A stretch of DNA of 64,000 bases from Dyadobacter sp. 50-39 (GTDB taxonomy: Bacteria; Bacteroidota; Bacteroidia; Cytophagales; Spirosomataceae), in the NCBI GenBank assembly GCA_001898145.1, contig MKSR01000046.1, forward strand, positions 1 to 64,000, read 5' to 3'. Within the stretch, counting starts at the first letter, position 1, and every line of letters starts with the position of its first letter. This document shows, piece after piece, positions 34,928 through 43,466 of the stretch. The notes beneath the pieces are model-generated. The model made no database searches. It saw only the letters and a program-made list of their open reading frames with translations, and was not told the origin of the DNA. Made by a program: the position numbers and the translations under genes.

Positions 34928-35259
34928 CCGCGGAACCGCCGATTTGTGAAAGCGGCCTGGCCTCCAGTAACAGTTACCATCAATATTAGCATGCAAGCAT
35001 TTAAATCTCGTTGAATTTGGATTTGGAGAAAAACTTGGCAACGCGGTTGTATCGATATCTGTAATTATAATCAAAGTAAATTTATGCTGGCCATTTTTGA
35101 CTAAATAAATCTTGGACCATCGCATTTGGCGATAGTTACACGATCAATATTATTCCCCCTGAAAAATGGCAACTTCACCGGCTTAATAGTCCAATTGAGC
35201 CTGGGGTGGCTTATTTCTAATGAGAAGAGGGCTTTATTTCGTAAACTTAAATATATTTT

Positions 35260-35892
35260 ATGAAAGATACTTCGCTTTTCCGAACCCTGCTTTTCCTGTT
35301 TTCTGTGTGGTTATTGCTGCCTCAGAGTACATCCGCCCAGCATTTATCCATGCACGAACATGCAGGGCATTCCCAGAAAAACCCCTTCATGGCCATGATG
35401 GATACTATGATGACAAAAATGGAAGCTGCCGGCGGGTCTATCAGTGTCGAAACCGGATTTATAACCCAGATGATACCACATCATGAAGGCGCTATCGCTA
35501 TGGCTAACTACCAAATTAAGTATGGCAAAAGCTTCGTGATGATTCAGCTGGCAAAAAGCATCCTTGCCGAGCAGACAAATGAGCTGCAAAAAATGAAGCT
35601 ATGGCTTGTGCAGGCACCTGAGAAGTCACCCGCTATTGACCCAACGGGTTTTGATAAATCGATGGCTCAGACCATGCATCTGATGATGGAACGGATGCCA
35701 GACCCCACTGCTCTAACTGATACAGACCATGATTTTGCCAGGATCATGATACCCCATCATCAGGCCGCTATTGATATGGCAAAAGCAGCAATCAGTTTTA
35801 GCAGGGACCAGCAAACAAGTGCTTTTGCCAAACAGATTATTGCGTCCGAATCAATTGAAGTTGAACAAATGTCCGCCTTTTTAAACGAGTAA
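35260..35892 (+). CDS. Exported DUF305 protein
   Basis: A 210-aa protein with a signal peptide ending TSAQ (about residue 26) and a His/Met-rich stretch (SMHEHAGHSQ). Two DUF305 halves follow with FITQMIPHHEGAIAMA (about 67) and FARIMIPHHQAAIDMAKAA (about 162). DUF305 proteins are ferritin-like helical proteins common near copper-handling genes, and the paired HH and Met residues suggest metal binding. It lies 4 bases before the beta-propeller gene. Confidence 0.88.
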   Translation: MKDTSLFRTLLFLFSVWLLLPQSTSAQHLSMHEHAGHSQKNPFMAMMDTMMTKMEAAGGSISVETGFITQMIPHHEGAIAMANYQIKYGKSFVMIQLAKSILAEQTNELQKMKLWLVQAPEKSPAIDPTGFDKSMAQTMHLMMERMPDPTALTDTDHDFARIMIPHHQAAIDMAKAAISFSRDQQTSAFAKQIIASESIEVEQMSAFLNE

Positions 35893-35896
35893 ACAC

Positions 35897-37312
35897 ATGA
35901 AGACTAAAACACTCCCGTTTCTATTTTCCCTTACATTTGCCAGCTACGCTGCCATGTCGCAAAGCCCTTACTCTCAAGACAGGGTTTATACCGCTAACCA
36001 GGTTTCCAACACCGTTTCCGTAATTGACCCTTCCCAAAATAAGCTCCTGGGCGAAATAGTGTTAGGAAAACCTTTTACAAATGTATTAAGTCCTTTGTAT
36101 AAAGGGCAGGCACTCGTACATGGATTAAGGCATTTCCAGCCGAAAAAATTACTGGCTGTTGTATCTATCGGTTCCAATTCAGTAACGCTAATCTCTACTG
36201 AAAATAACAAGGTACTTAAAACAATTTATGTTGGCAGGGCTCCCCATGAACCAACATTTACACCTGACGGCAAGCAGCTTTGGATTTCCGTTCGCGGAGA
36301 GGCTTACATCAGCGTTATTGATGTGAGCAAAATGCAGGAGGTCAAACGGGTACCGGTAGCCGACGGTCCGGGCATGGTCAGCTTCACGCAGGATGGAAAA
36401 CTCGCGTATGTTTGTTCGAGTTTTACTCCACAGGTTGATATCATCAACACTGCAAGTTTTGAAGTGGTTAAACGGATAGCTGTCACCAGCCCTTTCTCCC
36501 CGAATATATTTACCAGTCCGGATGGGAAGTGGATTGCAATGACACACAAGGATTCCGGGAAAATCACGGTACTCAGTACTAAAACCATGGACGTATCAAA
36601 AGTCGTCGAAAGTGGTGCGGTTACCAACCATGTGACTTTCAGTGTCGTCAACAATACGCTATTGATGCTCGCTACGGTCGGAGCAGAAAACAAAGTCAAG
36701 ATATATGATGCCCAACGTGATTTCACGTTAATAAAAACGATTGAAGTAGGAGCGCTGCCGCATGGCTTGTGGCCCTCGCCAGACGGCAAGCTATTGTATG
36801 TAGGATTGGAATTCGAAGACAAGGTGCAGGCGATTGACTTGCAAAAGATGCAGGTAACCAGCACCATTCAGATCGGACAAAGCCCTCAGGCCCTGGTTTA
36901 TGCGGGACATGCAGTGACGGACACCGAAAATAGAGAGGGCCTTAAAATGCTTTCTGATACGGCGGCCACCCAGGTAGTGATGCTGAAGAGTTTGGTGAAA
37001 GGCGACAAGGCCTCGGGACGGCTTTCAGTGAGAAGCATCGGTCTGGCAGATCTTGTTGAACAGAACTTCAGCGCATTAAAGCCAGGTCGTTCATATACAC
37101 TGGCATTGTCAAGGTCGACAAAGGCCCCTTACACCGCCGATTATGAAATCAATTCTTTTAAAGCGGATGATTCGGGGAAATATAGCGGACAGTCCACTGG
37201 CCTGGTCAATACTTTGACTGGTAGCACAGATACCCAGTCATATCTCCATATCCTTTTGATAGACAATAGCGAAAAGAAAACTATTCTTCTTGATAATCTC
37301 TTCAATGGGTAG
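35897..37312 (+). CDS. Exported YncE-like beta-propeller protein
   Basis: A 471-aa protein with a signal peptide (about residues 1-21) and a seven-bladed YVTN/YncE-type propeller (about 28-335). Blades repeat the pattern VSVIDPSQNKLLGEI / VTLISTENNKVLKTI / SVIDVSKMQEVKRV. A further C-terminal domain (about 355-471) does not look like a propeller. With the DUF305 gene it forms a likely two-gene unit for the envelope, perhaps metal or redox related. Confidence 0.85.
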   Translation: MKTKTLPFLFSLTFASYAAMSQSPYSQDRVYTANQVSNTVSVIDPSQNKLLGEIVLGKPFTNVLSPLYKGQALVHGLRHFQPKKLLAVVSIGSNSVTLISTENNKVLKTIYVGRAPHEPTFTPDGKQLWISVRGEAYISVIDVSKMQEVKRVPVADGPGMVSFTQDGKLAYVCSSFTPQVDIINTASFEVVKRIAVTSPFSPNIFTSPDGKWIAMTHKDSGKITVLSTKTMDVSKVVESGAVTNHVTFSVVNNTLLMLATVGAENKVKIYDAQRDFTLIKTIEVGALPHGLWPSPDGKLLYVGLEFEDKVQAIDLQKMQVTSTIQIGQSPQALVYAGHAVTDTENREGLKMLSDTAATQVVMLKSLVKGDKASGRLSVRSIGLADLVEQNFSALKPGRSYTLALSRSTKAPYTADYEINSFKADDSGKYSGQSTGLVNTLTGSTDTQSYLHILLIDNSEKKTILLDNLFNG

Positions 37313-37344
37313 TCAGACTTTATACACCAGGAAATGCGCCTGCC

Positions 37345-38397
37345 ATGATCCAAACAAGATTACATAACTCTGACACCAAATTGGTATTTCGCGTACCAGC
37401 CAGGATTATATGGTGTAGCGCGCTGTTTATGGGAGTGTTGGCATCGGTACCTAAGATCCTCCAGCTTCACATTACATTTACTGAGCTCGCAGTTGATTCA
37501 TCGGTTGCATTCTTGTTTACCTTATTTGTCTGGTACTTCAATATTTACAGCCTTCCCAAATACTCCAATTCACAGTTCAAAAACCGGTTCTTTAATCTCA
37601 GGCTGTTATACAGCCTTTTGCTGGGTGTAGGGTTAATGCTGTTACTGGTCATTATGCATCAGCTACTGTTCCCACATTATCATTTTCAATCCATGATCAT
37701 GATGTATGAATTTCGGGGGGTGCTCATTAACCTGACAATATATATGTTCCTGCACTTGCTTTATCAAAGTTACCAGACACAGCTGATAGGCATGGAATTA
37801 GAAAGGGTTAAATCTGATCAGTTAGGCGCCCAGTATGAGCTGCTTAAGCAGCAGGTAAACCCTCACTTTCTATTTAACAGCTTGAATACGCTTAAATCCA
37901 TGGTTGAGATCGGCGATCCGCATTCCGTTGACTTTATTCTTAAACTATCTGATTTTTACCGGTTCACGCTGGAAAACAGAAAGCAGGATGTTATACCCCT
38001 TTCAGAGGAATTGAGTATCCTTCACGCTTACATGTTTTTATTAAAGGCACGGTTTGAAGATGGCATTGACCTCTCAGATGAGATTGATATAACATCCGTC
38101 CCGATTTTCATTCCGCCGTTTACGCTACAGTTACTCGTAGAAAACTGCATCAAACATAACGTTGTGTCTTTTGAACATCCTTTGAAGATCAGATTGTATA
38201 TCAAGAGGGATAAGTTGATAATTGAAAATAAATTGCAGTTGAAAAAGACAGCTCAGATTTCAACTGCCATGGGGCTTGAAAATATCAACCAGCGCTACTT
38301 GCATCTTGCTCAAAATCAGATAGAAGTTGAGAAAAGCCAGCACTTATTTACAGTTAAACTTCCCTTAATATATGAATATCATAATCATCGAAGATGA
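37345..38397 (+). CDS. LytS/YehU-type sensor histidine kinase
   Basis: A 350-aa membrane kinase with four helices in the first 150 residues, then the His_kinase domain with QVNPHFLFNSLNTLKSMVEI (phospho-acceptor His about residue 173) and a C-terminal ATPase domain (LLVENCIKHN). It lacks an extracytoplasmic sensor, so the signal is probably membrane-embedded. It overlaps the response-regulator gene by 26 bases. Confidence 0.9.
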   Translation: MIQTRLHNSDTKLVFRVPARIIWCSALFMGVLASVPKILQLHITFTELAVDSSVAFLFTLFVWYFNIYSLPKYSNSQFKNRFFNLRLLYSLLLGVGLMLLLVIMHQLLFPHYHFQSMIMMYEFRGVLINLTIYMFLHLLYQSYQTQLIGMELERVKSDQLGAQYELLKQQVNPHFLFNSLNTLKSMVEIGDPHSVDFILKLSDFYRFTLENRKQDVIPLSEELSILHAYMFLLKARFEDGIDLSDEIDITSVPIFIPPFTLQLLVENCIKHNVVSFEHPLKIRLYIKRDKLIIENKLQLKKTAQISTAMGLENINQRYLHLAQNQIEVEKSQHLFTVKLPLIYEYHNHRR

Positions 38398-39136
38398 AAT
38401 CAAAACAGCTAAGGCGTTAAAACAGTTGATTTTATCCATACTTCCAACTGCCCGCATTAAAGCCACTATAGCGAGCATAGAAACCGCTGTCAGCCACTTA
38501 TCGCAAAACAAAAGCCCTGATTTAATTTTTATGGATGTGCAGTTGGCAGACGGGCTATGCTTTGAAATATTCAAAGAAGTCAATGTTAGGTGCCCCGTTA
38601 TCTTTTGTACAGCCTATGATGAATACGCACTGGAGGCATTCAAATCGAATGGTGTTGATTATGTACTGAAACCATTTTCGGTAGAAAGTGTAGCGGCAGC
38701 GGTGCAAAAGGTAGTTAATTTAAAAAACTTTTTTCAAACTCGTGAGAATGCCTTGCCTGATTTCGAGGCTTTGCTGGAGCGAATAGGTGTCAATGGCAAA
38801 AAAGGATTTTTGGTTTTTAAAGACAACAAATATGTTACCCTACTAACGGAGAAAATTGCCTTCTTTTTCATCAAGGATGAAACACCTATGTTAATGACCT
38901 TTGACCAACAGCAATACCAGGCGAACCAACCGCTCGATGAGGTCCATCACCTTTTAGCCGAGAGCCAGTTTTTCAGAGTAAACCGGCAATATTTAATCAA
39001 TTACTCCGCAGTCAAGGAGGTAGAACACTATTTTGGCCGGAAATTATTTGTCCGACTCAGTATACCTACTCCGGAAAAACTGATAGTCGGAAAGGAAAAA
39101 TCCGTGCAGTTCTTAAACTGGTTGGAAAACCGTTGA
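38372..39136 (+). CDS. LytTR-family response regulator
   Basis: A 254-aa regulator with an N-terminal receiver domain (phospho-acceptor Asp in LIFMDVQLADG, about residue 55; K in VLKPFS, about 107) and a C-terminal LytTR DNA-binding domain (FFRVNRQYLINYSAVKEVEHY, about 206). It is the cognate partner of the overlapping kinase. The likely targets are the DUF305/YncE genes just upstream, but I see no LytTR direct-repeat site that proves it. Confidence 0.92.
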   Translation: MNIIIIEDEIKTAKALKQLILSILPTARIKATIASIETAVSHLSQNKSPDLIFMDVQLADGLCFEIFKEVNVRCPVIFCTAYDEYALEAFKSNGVDYVLKPFSVESVAAAVQKVVNLKNFFQTRENALPDFEALLERIGVNGKKGFLVFKDNKYVTLLTEKIAFFFIKDETPMLMTFDQQQYQANQPLDEVHHLLAESQFFRVNRQYLINYSAVKEVEHYFGRKLFVRLSIPTPEKLIVGKEKSVQFLNWLENR

Positions 39137-39739
39137 ATCAGAAAAGGATGGTTGCTTTACGATGAGTGCAGAACTTTTCTGGCTTCCGTTTTCTTTGAGT
39201 GGAAAATTCATTGTTTTGGACGACCTGATTCCGTGTAGATGAGCAACCAGAAGTCATAGTGTGAGATTACCGAGATAATTCGTTGGCGAAAAGAAAGACA
39301 ATGGTGTTCAATCTGAACCAGAATGATTTGTTCAGCCCGGAACGTATTCACCTGGTCAATTTTACCGAATCTACACATCTGTATGTTTTCTGACTGACGG
39401 TGATCCATTAGATATTGAAATTGGCTTACTTACGATAATTCTTGGTTGATAAAGGGAATGTATTACTGAAATTTGAGATTAATACGGTACCTGTGCGCCG
39501 TTCTCTGGAAAATTTTCTGTTAATTTTCATATTAGCCGGAATAATTTCTATTAACGTAATAACCCGCCTGGTAAATATGACCAGGTATTGGCTCCGGTTT
39601 TTGGAAGGCTTGGCAGCAGAAAAGATAGCAATCCGTTAACTGATTTTCCAGATCATAGATTTCAATCCGAAAGCGCATTATCTTCAATAGCATCCTGATA
39701 TGAGCTTAGTATTTTGGAGAATTAACTTCTCCCATGATG
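39137..39739. other. Gap without a recognised gene
   Basis: Only weak frames are present. One of 65 codons at 39442-39639 (+, TTG start) contains a hydrophobic stretch but matches nothing I know. Probably worn DNA between the two-component pair and the toxin-antitoxin genes. Confidence 0.5.
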
Positions 39740-40570
39740 CTAGTCAACAGGTTTTGATGGATTTTCAAATCCCCAGAGAATATCTCGAAGGTATCCGATT
39801 ATCAAATCAATTTCTTTTCCGGTTTCTTTGGCAATCAACTGAGTAAAAATACTCTCTTCTCCAAAATTGATATGATCAATTAAAATTCTTTTCGATCGAT
39901 CTATCAGGTTTGCATTGGATAAGACAATCTTTTTTATTTCCCTACCTAGCACGATTCCTGATATATTTTCTAGTGTACGTTCTTGTTCATCAAACATGTC
40001 AAGATGATTGGAGTATATTAAATCTTGATGCATATCGAAAAAATTTACTAAGATGTTGCCAATATCCGTGGCGTCCTTCTGTCTTCGTTCAGGTCTGTCA
40101 TCATATGCTACAAGTTTCAGAAGAACAATTCCAATTAATGTAGCGGCCTTGAAGGTGTTTCCTGTTTCAAGGTTAACAATCTCTGTCCCGTTTTCATAAA
40201 CTTCTTTCATCCCGCTTATCTGGATTGTGGTCATACCTATCCCTTCAATCTTTACACTTCCCTGGGATTCAATTTCCCCGAATGGAAGTAGGTCAACCTG
40301 AAATCCGTCTGGCGATATCAGTACAAATGTATTTTCCCTGATTGGTAAGTAATTTTCATTTTTGATTAGGTATTGCTTAACAGTTTCATATTCTTGATGA
40401 CTGCCTACTAGAATGGCGTAATCTACATCTCTGGTTGTTCTGAATTTTATTTGAGCTCTTTCGTACCATATCTGTCTTGCTAAGGCTCCAATCAGGTAAT
40501 AGTCAATGGAAAGTTCAGTAAAAGCTTTCTCTAATGTGTCAAAGACATTCTTTAATTCTGTGTGTTTCAT
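39740..40570 (-). CDS. AbiEii-like nucleotidyltransferase toxin (type IV TA)
   Basis: A 276-aa protein of the nucleotidyltransferase AbiEii/AbiGii group. The N-terminal core has LIGALARQIW (about residue 26) and the catalytic D-x-D in TTRDVDYAILV (about 45-55), followed by FQVDLLPFGE with a third acidic residue. It starts 4 bases inside the end of the AbiEi-like gene (ATGA), the usual antitoxin-then-toxin coupling. AbiE systems can block phage growth or stabilise mobile elements; here it sits close to the presumed end of the ICE. Confidence 0.8.
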   Translation of the reverse strand: MKHTELKNVFDTLEKAFTELSIDYYLIGALARQIWYERAQIKFRTTRDVDYAILVGSHQEYETVKQYLIKNENYLPIRENTFVLISPDGFQVDLLPFGEIESQGSVKIEGIGMTTIQISGMKEVYENGTEIVNLETGNTFKAATLIGIVLLKLVAYDDRPERRQKDATDIGNILVNFFDMHQDLIYSNHLDMFDEQERTLENISGIVLGREIKKIVLSNANLIDRSKRILIDHINFGEESIFTQLIAKETGKEIDLIIGYLRDILWGFENPSKPVD

Positions 40571-41586
40571 GGCTGATCAAATATCCTACTGAGCTTTGTT
40601 TCGTAAATAATATTTGCTGTTTCAATGCATCTTGCATCTCCGGTGATCACCAAGTCAGCGTAAGTTATCAGTTCGGGAGTCACAAGGTTGTCTGGATACA
40701 CGGCGATGTCCATCCAAAACTTGTTGTAGACATTTAAGTTACCATCAGGCTTGGGGGCAAGCCTTAGGATTTTTACTAACTCGAGCTTGGCTTGGGCAGT
40801 ATAAATAGTCCATTGTTGGGGATTCAGGTGGGCGGTTTCAAGATCGCCTGCTGGTTCACCACCCCAAACAGCTGTTGCAGGCAACTCCACTTGCTTCCAT
40901 TGGTCGCTTGCTGCGAAATGGTAAGTTCCTAATAATAAGGAAGGTTTTAATATATTTTGATATCCTATTATCCAATTATCGAGCAACTCTCTTTTGTTAC
41001 TGAGTACCATGCGGTTTTTATTAACCTGCACAATATGCCCGGTTTCTTTCAAAGACAATATGGCTTCGTTTATTGTTGCCAGTGCCACCTTGGCAAAACT
41101 AGCAATCTCACGGTACGTGAAATTTACAGCCTCTGGATTTTGTAAGAAAGCATAAACTACTTTAAGGCCGGCTTTGGTGAAGGCCCGATTTGTTTTTGTA
41201 TCGGCGCCGATATGCACTGGTTTTTGACCATCCAGCCATAACAGTAAATTGCCGTTGGAGATGTAAATATTCCCTGCAGTATCCAGATAGGCAATTCCGT
41301 TTTCGCGCAAACGCTGCTTCTGCGCCGGATAAATCTTATCTGCAATAAGCATAAACGGTCTATTCAGTTCAGCTTGACGAATTAGTTTGTCTAGCTGGTA
41401 GTCGCGAAATTCGCGTTTTACCTCGGTATTAAAAGTAACCGTGGTTTCTTTCATAGTTATTCTTGTTTCACCATCGGTCTCGGATATATGTGGGTTTTGC
41501 ACAGAAGTCCAATGACCAGTAATACCGGTATTTTCTTCTAGGTTTCTCAGTGCCCTTCCGACAATCTCATTTTCTGCAAGAATCAT
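40567..41586 (-). CDS. AbiEi-like antitoxin / transcriptional autorepressor (type IV TA)
   Basis: A 339-aa protein of the type IV antitoxin AbiEi family. A winged helix-turn-helix lies in the middle (about residues 145-205: TYREIASFAKVALATINEAI followed by LKETGHIVQVNKNRMVL). The C-terminal half (GTYHFAASDQWKQVELPATA onward) matches the AbiEi C-terminal domain. Such antitoxins bind DNA repeats in their own promoter, and the region upstream holds clustered TGTTC/GAACA half-sites. First gene of the pair. Confidence 0.82.
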   Translation of the reverse strand: MILAENEIVGRALRNLEENTGITGHWTSVQNPHISETDGETRITMKETTVTFNTEVKREFRDYQLDKLIRQAELNRPFMLIADKIYPAQKQRLRENGIAYLDTAGNIYISNGNLLLWLDGQKPVHIGADTKTNRAFTKAGLKVVYAFLQNPEAVNFTYREIASFAKVALATINEAILSLKETGHIVQVNKNRMVLSNKRELLDNWIIGYQNILKPSLLLGTYHFAASDQWKQVELPATAVWGGEPAGDLETAHLNPQQWTIYTAQAKLELVKILRLAPKPDGNLNVYNKFWMDIAVYPDNLVTPELITYADLVITGDARCIETANIIYETKLSRIFDQP

Positions 41587-41587
41587 T

Positions 41588-41650
41588 TGTTCGTTTTATT
41601 TAGGTGTTCGCGTTCAGTGAACAATCAAAAATAGCGAACAAAAAGAACAA
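41588..41650 (-). promoter_or_regulatory. AbiE promoter region with TGTTC/GAACA half-sites
   Basis: Half-sites occur at 41588-41593 (TGTTCG), 41605-41610 (TGTTCG), 41618-41623 (TGAACA), 41635-41640 (CGAACA) and 41646-41650 (GAACA); 41612-41622 is a perfect GTTCAGTGAAC palindrome. A TAnnTTTG-type -7 element (TATTTTTG on the minus strand, 41626-41633) lies between them. This fits autorepression by the AbiEi-like protein. Confidence 0.5.
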
Positions 41651-41665
41651 TTAAAAATTTGTACG

Positions 41666-41691
41666 CTGAGAATTTTAGCTAAAAATCTCAG
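41666..41691. repeat. 26-bp near-perfect palindrome
   Basis: CTGAGA and CTCAG ends flank ATTTTAGCTAAAAAT; 12 of 13 base pairs match. It lies between the AbiE promoter and the tRNA gene, near the presumed ICE end. Role unknown. Confidence 0.55.
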
Positions 41692-41888
41692 TATCGATTA
41701 ACGACAGGCTCTGTGTGTCGTGCGGAGGACAAAAATATCAATAAGGCATTCAAAAAAGATTGGCAAAAGGACCCTAAATAAGTCTACCAGTAAACTATTA
41801 AAGTGAAGTTTATTATCGAATCAAAAAAACTCGTGGAATAAAAATATATCAGTGCACTCAATTGATCCTATGCAAATAACCAAATTTG

Positions 41889-41910
41889 TATTGCACATTG
41901 TATTGCACAT
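41889..41910. repeat. Tandem TATTGCACAT direct repeats near tRNA 3' end
   Basis: TATTGCACAT occurs at 41889-41898 and 41901-41910, 12 bases apart start to start, about 50 bases from the tRNA 3' end. Such repeats could be integrase arm-binding sites of the attachment region; no integrase is in view to test this. Confidence 0.4.
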
Positions 41911-41914
41911 AAAT

Positions 41915-41947
41915 GAAAAAGGACTTAGCGAATTTCGCTAAGTCCTT
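41915..41947 (-). terminator. Intrinsic terminator of the tRNA gene
   Basis: AAGGACTTAGCG (41919-41930) pairs perfectly with CGCTAAGTCCTT (41936-41947) over 12 bp, with a 5-base loop. Read on the minus strand it is followed by a T-run, and it lies 11 bases after the tRNA 3' end. Confidence 0.85.
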
Positions 41948-41957
41948 GATTTTCAAG

Positions 41958-42031
41958 TGGGCCCACCTGGAATCGAACCAGGCACCTACTGATTATGAGT
42001 CAGTTGCTCTAACCGAATGAGCTATAGGCCC
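41958..42031 (-). tRNA. tRNA with CAT anticodon (tRNA-Met, or tRNA-Ile2)
   Basis: A full cloverleaf on the minus strand: acceptor GGGCCTA/TGGGCCC, D-arm AGCTCATTCGGTTAGAGC, anticodon stem ACTGA/TCAGT with loop CTCATAA (anticodon CAT), and T-arm CCTGG TTCGATT CCAGG. CCA is not encoded. CAT is shared by elongator Met and lysidine-modified Ile2; the body resembles Bacteroidota Met(CAT). It faces the mobile element with its 3' end. Confidence 0.93.
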
Positions 42032-42152
42032 TTTTTCCAAAGTTCCGTTTGGGTTGCAAAATTAGCGAATAGGTTCAATTCTCCAAACGAATACAATAAG
42101 ATTAGCTTCTTTTGTCCGTTGGTTGTTTATTACTTTTGCCAAAAAACTGATT

Positions 42153-43385
42153 TTGAATAAAAGGAAAATCATCAACGATCCGGTCTACGGATTTATCTCG
42201 ATAGCGTCGGATCTGCTCTACGATCTGGTCGACCATCCTTACTTTCAGCGGCTCAGGAGGATCAGGCAGCTTGGCCTGGCCGATATCGTTTATCCCGGCG
42301 CATTGCACACCCGTTTTCACCATGCGCTGGGCGCCATGCACCTGATGAGCCAGGCGTTGCGGACGTTGCAGGAAAAGGGCCATATGGTGTGGGAGCCGGA
42401 GTCGGAGGGCGCGCAGGCAGCCATTCTGCTGCACGATCTGGGCCACGGGCCGTTTTCTCATGTGCTGGAAAGTGTGGTGCTTCCCGGCGTCCCGCATGAG
42501 GCGATTACCCTGGTGATGATGAAGGACCTCAACCGCCAGCTGAATGGCCGGCTCGATATTGCGATCCAGATGTTTGAAGGTACCTATCCCCGCAGATTTT
42601 ACCACCAGATGATTTCCAGCCAGCTGGATATGGATAGGATGGATTACCTGAACCGGGACAGTTTTTACACGGGTGTGATCGAAGGTTCTATCGGTGCCGA
42701 CAGGCTGATCAAAATGCTGGATATCAGTCACGACCAGCTGGTAGTGGAAGAAAAAGGCCTTTTAAGTATTGAGAACTTCCTGCATGCACGCAGGCTCATG
42801 TACTGGCAGGTATACCTGCACAAGACGCTCCTGAGCGCACAGGCTATGCTCACGCAAATTATGCAGCGCGCCCGTGAGCTCGCGGCGGCGGGAGAGCAGC
42901 TTTTTGCCACGCCCGATTTCGCATTGTTTCTGCATAACCGTTTTACACTCGCAGATTTTGATAATGAGCCGGATCTGCTGGCTGCATTCAACGGATTGGA
43001 CGATAACGACGTATGGGCATCTGTAAAAGGATGGAAAACGCACCCCGACCCGGTTCTGTCGACCTTGTGCCTGATGCTCCTGGACAGAAACCTGTTTAAA
43101 ATCAGCTTTTTCGATGAGCCGCCCGGGGAGGAGGTATTGGCGCCGCTGCGTGAACGGCTGACGGCCCGCGGGATTTCCGAAACCGATATGAAGTATTTCC
43201 TGATCACCGGTGAGACGACCAACTGGGCCTATGCGAAGGAACAGGACCCGATCCGGGTGAAAATGAAAAAGGGGAATCTGCTGGATATTGCCGATGCATC
43301 CGACATTCCGACCATCGAGGCCCTGACTAAGATTGTACGCAAGTACTATGTATGTTGGGGTAAAAATGTATCTTTGCGTGGTTAA
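42153..43385 (+). CDS. HD-domain phosphohydrolase (dGTPase-like)
   Basis: A 410-aa protein with an N-terminal HD domain. The metal motif is present as RFHHALGAMHLM (about residue 50), LHDLGHGPFSHVLE (HD pair, about 93) and later SSQLDMDRMDYL (final D). This is the SAMHD1/dGTPase-like family of soluble HD hydrolases. No strong ATG fits; TTG at 42153, encoding the family-typical start NKRKIINDPVYGF, is preferred. First chromosomal gene right of the tRNA. Confidence 0.88.
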   Translation: MNKRKIINDPVYGFISIASDLLYDLVDHPYFQRLRRIRQLGLADIVYPGALHTRFHHALGAMHLMSQALRTLQEKGHMVWEPESEGAQAAILLHDLGHGPFSHVLESVVLPGVPHEAITLVMMKDLNRQLNGRLDIAIQMFEGTYPRRFYHQMISSQLDMDRMDYLNRDSFYTGVIEGSIGADRLIKMLDISHDQLVVEEKGLLSIENFLHARRLMYWQVYLHKTLLSAQAMLTQIMQRARELAAAGEQLFATPDFALFLHNRFTLADFDNEPDLLAAFNGLDDNDVWASVKGWKTHPDPVLSTLCLMLLDRNLFKISFFDEPPGEEVLAPLRERLTARGISETDMKYFLITGETTNWAYAKEQDPIRVKMKKGNLLDIADASDIPTIEALTKIVRKYYVCWGKNVSLRG

Positions 43386-43466
43386 TCAGGACGCTAAAAA
43401 GAAAAGCCGAATTAATATTTTTTACGACGTACTCGAATACTATTACCCGAAATTAGCCGATAAAAT

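Larger units (their letters stand above)
34006..35259. other. Decayed intergenic region with pseudogene remnants
   Basis: About 1.25 kb without an intact gene. Two remnants can be read (34105-34400 minus and about 34585-34927 plus). The stretch 34928-35259 shows nothing I can identify. Confidence 0.6.
1..41957. mobile_element. Integrative conjugative element (partial), right end at tRNA gene
   Basis: A TraG-to-TraN conjugation operon, accessory cargo, pseudogenes and an AbiE toxin-antitoxin pair fill the sequence up to the 3' end of a minus-strand tRNA gene at 41958. tRNA 3' ends are common ICE insertion sites, and the DNA beyond the tRNA is ordinary housekeeping sequence with visibly higher GC. 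The left end, integrase, relaxase and coupling protein are not in the window, so the borders are inferred. It is also possible that the cargo and the tra genes belong to two different insertions placed side by side. Confidence 0.55.

Noticed and set aside
39442-39639. A 65-aa plus-strand gene with a hydrophobic stretch
   Set aside because: TTG start, no family match, lies in worn DNA; not enough to call a gene.
42123-42152. TTG at 42123 as start of the HD-domain gene
   Set aside because: The family begins NKRKIIND..., placed right after the TTG at 42153.
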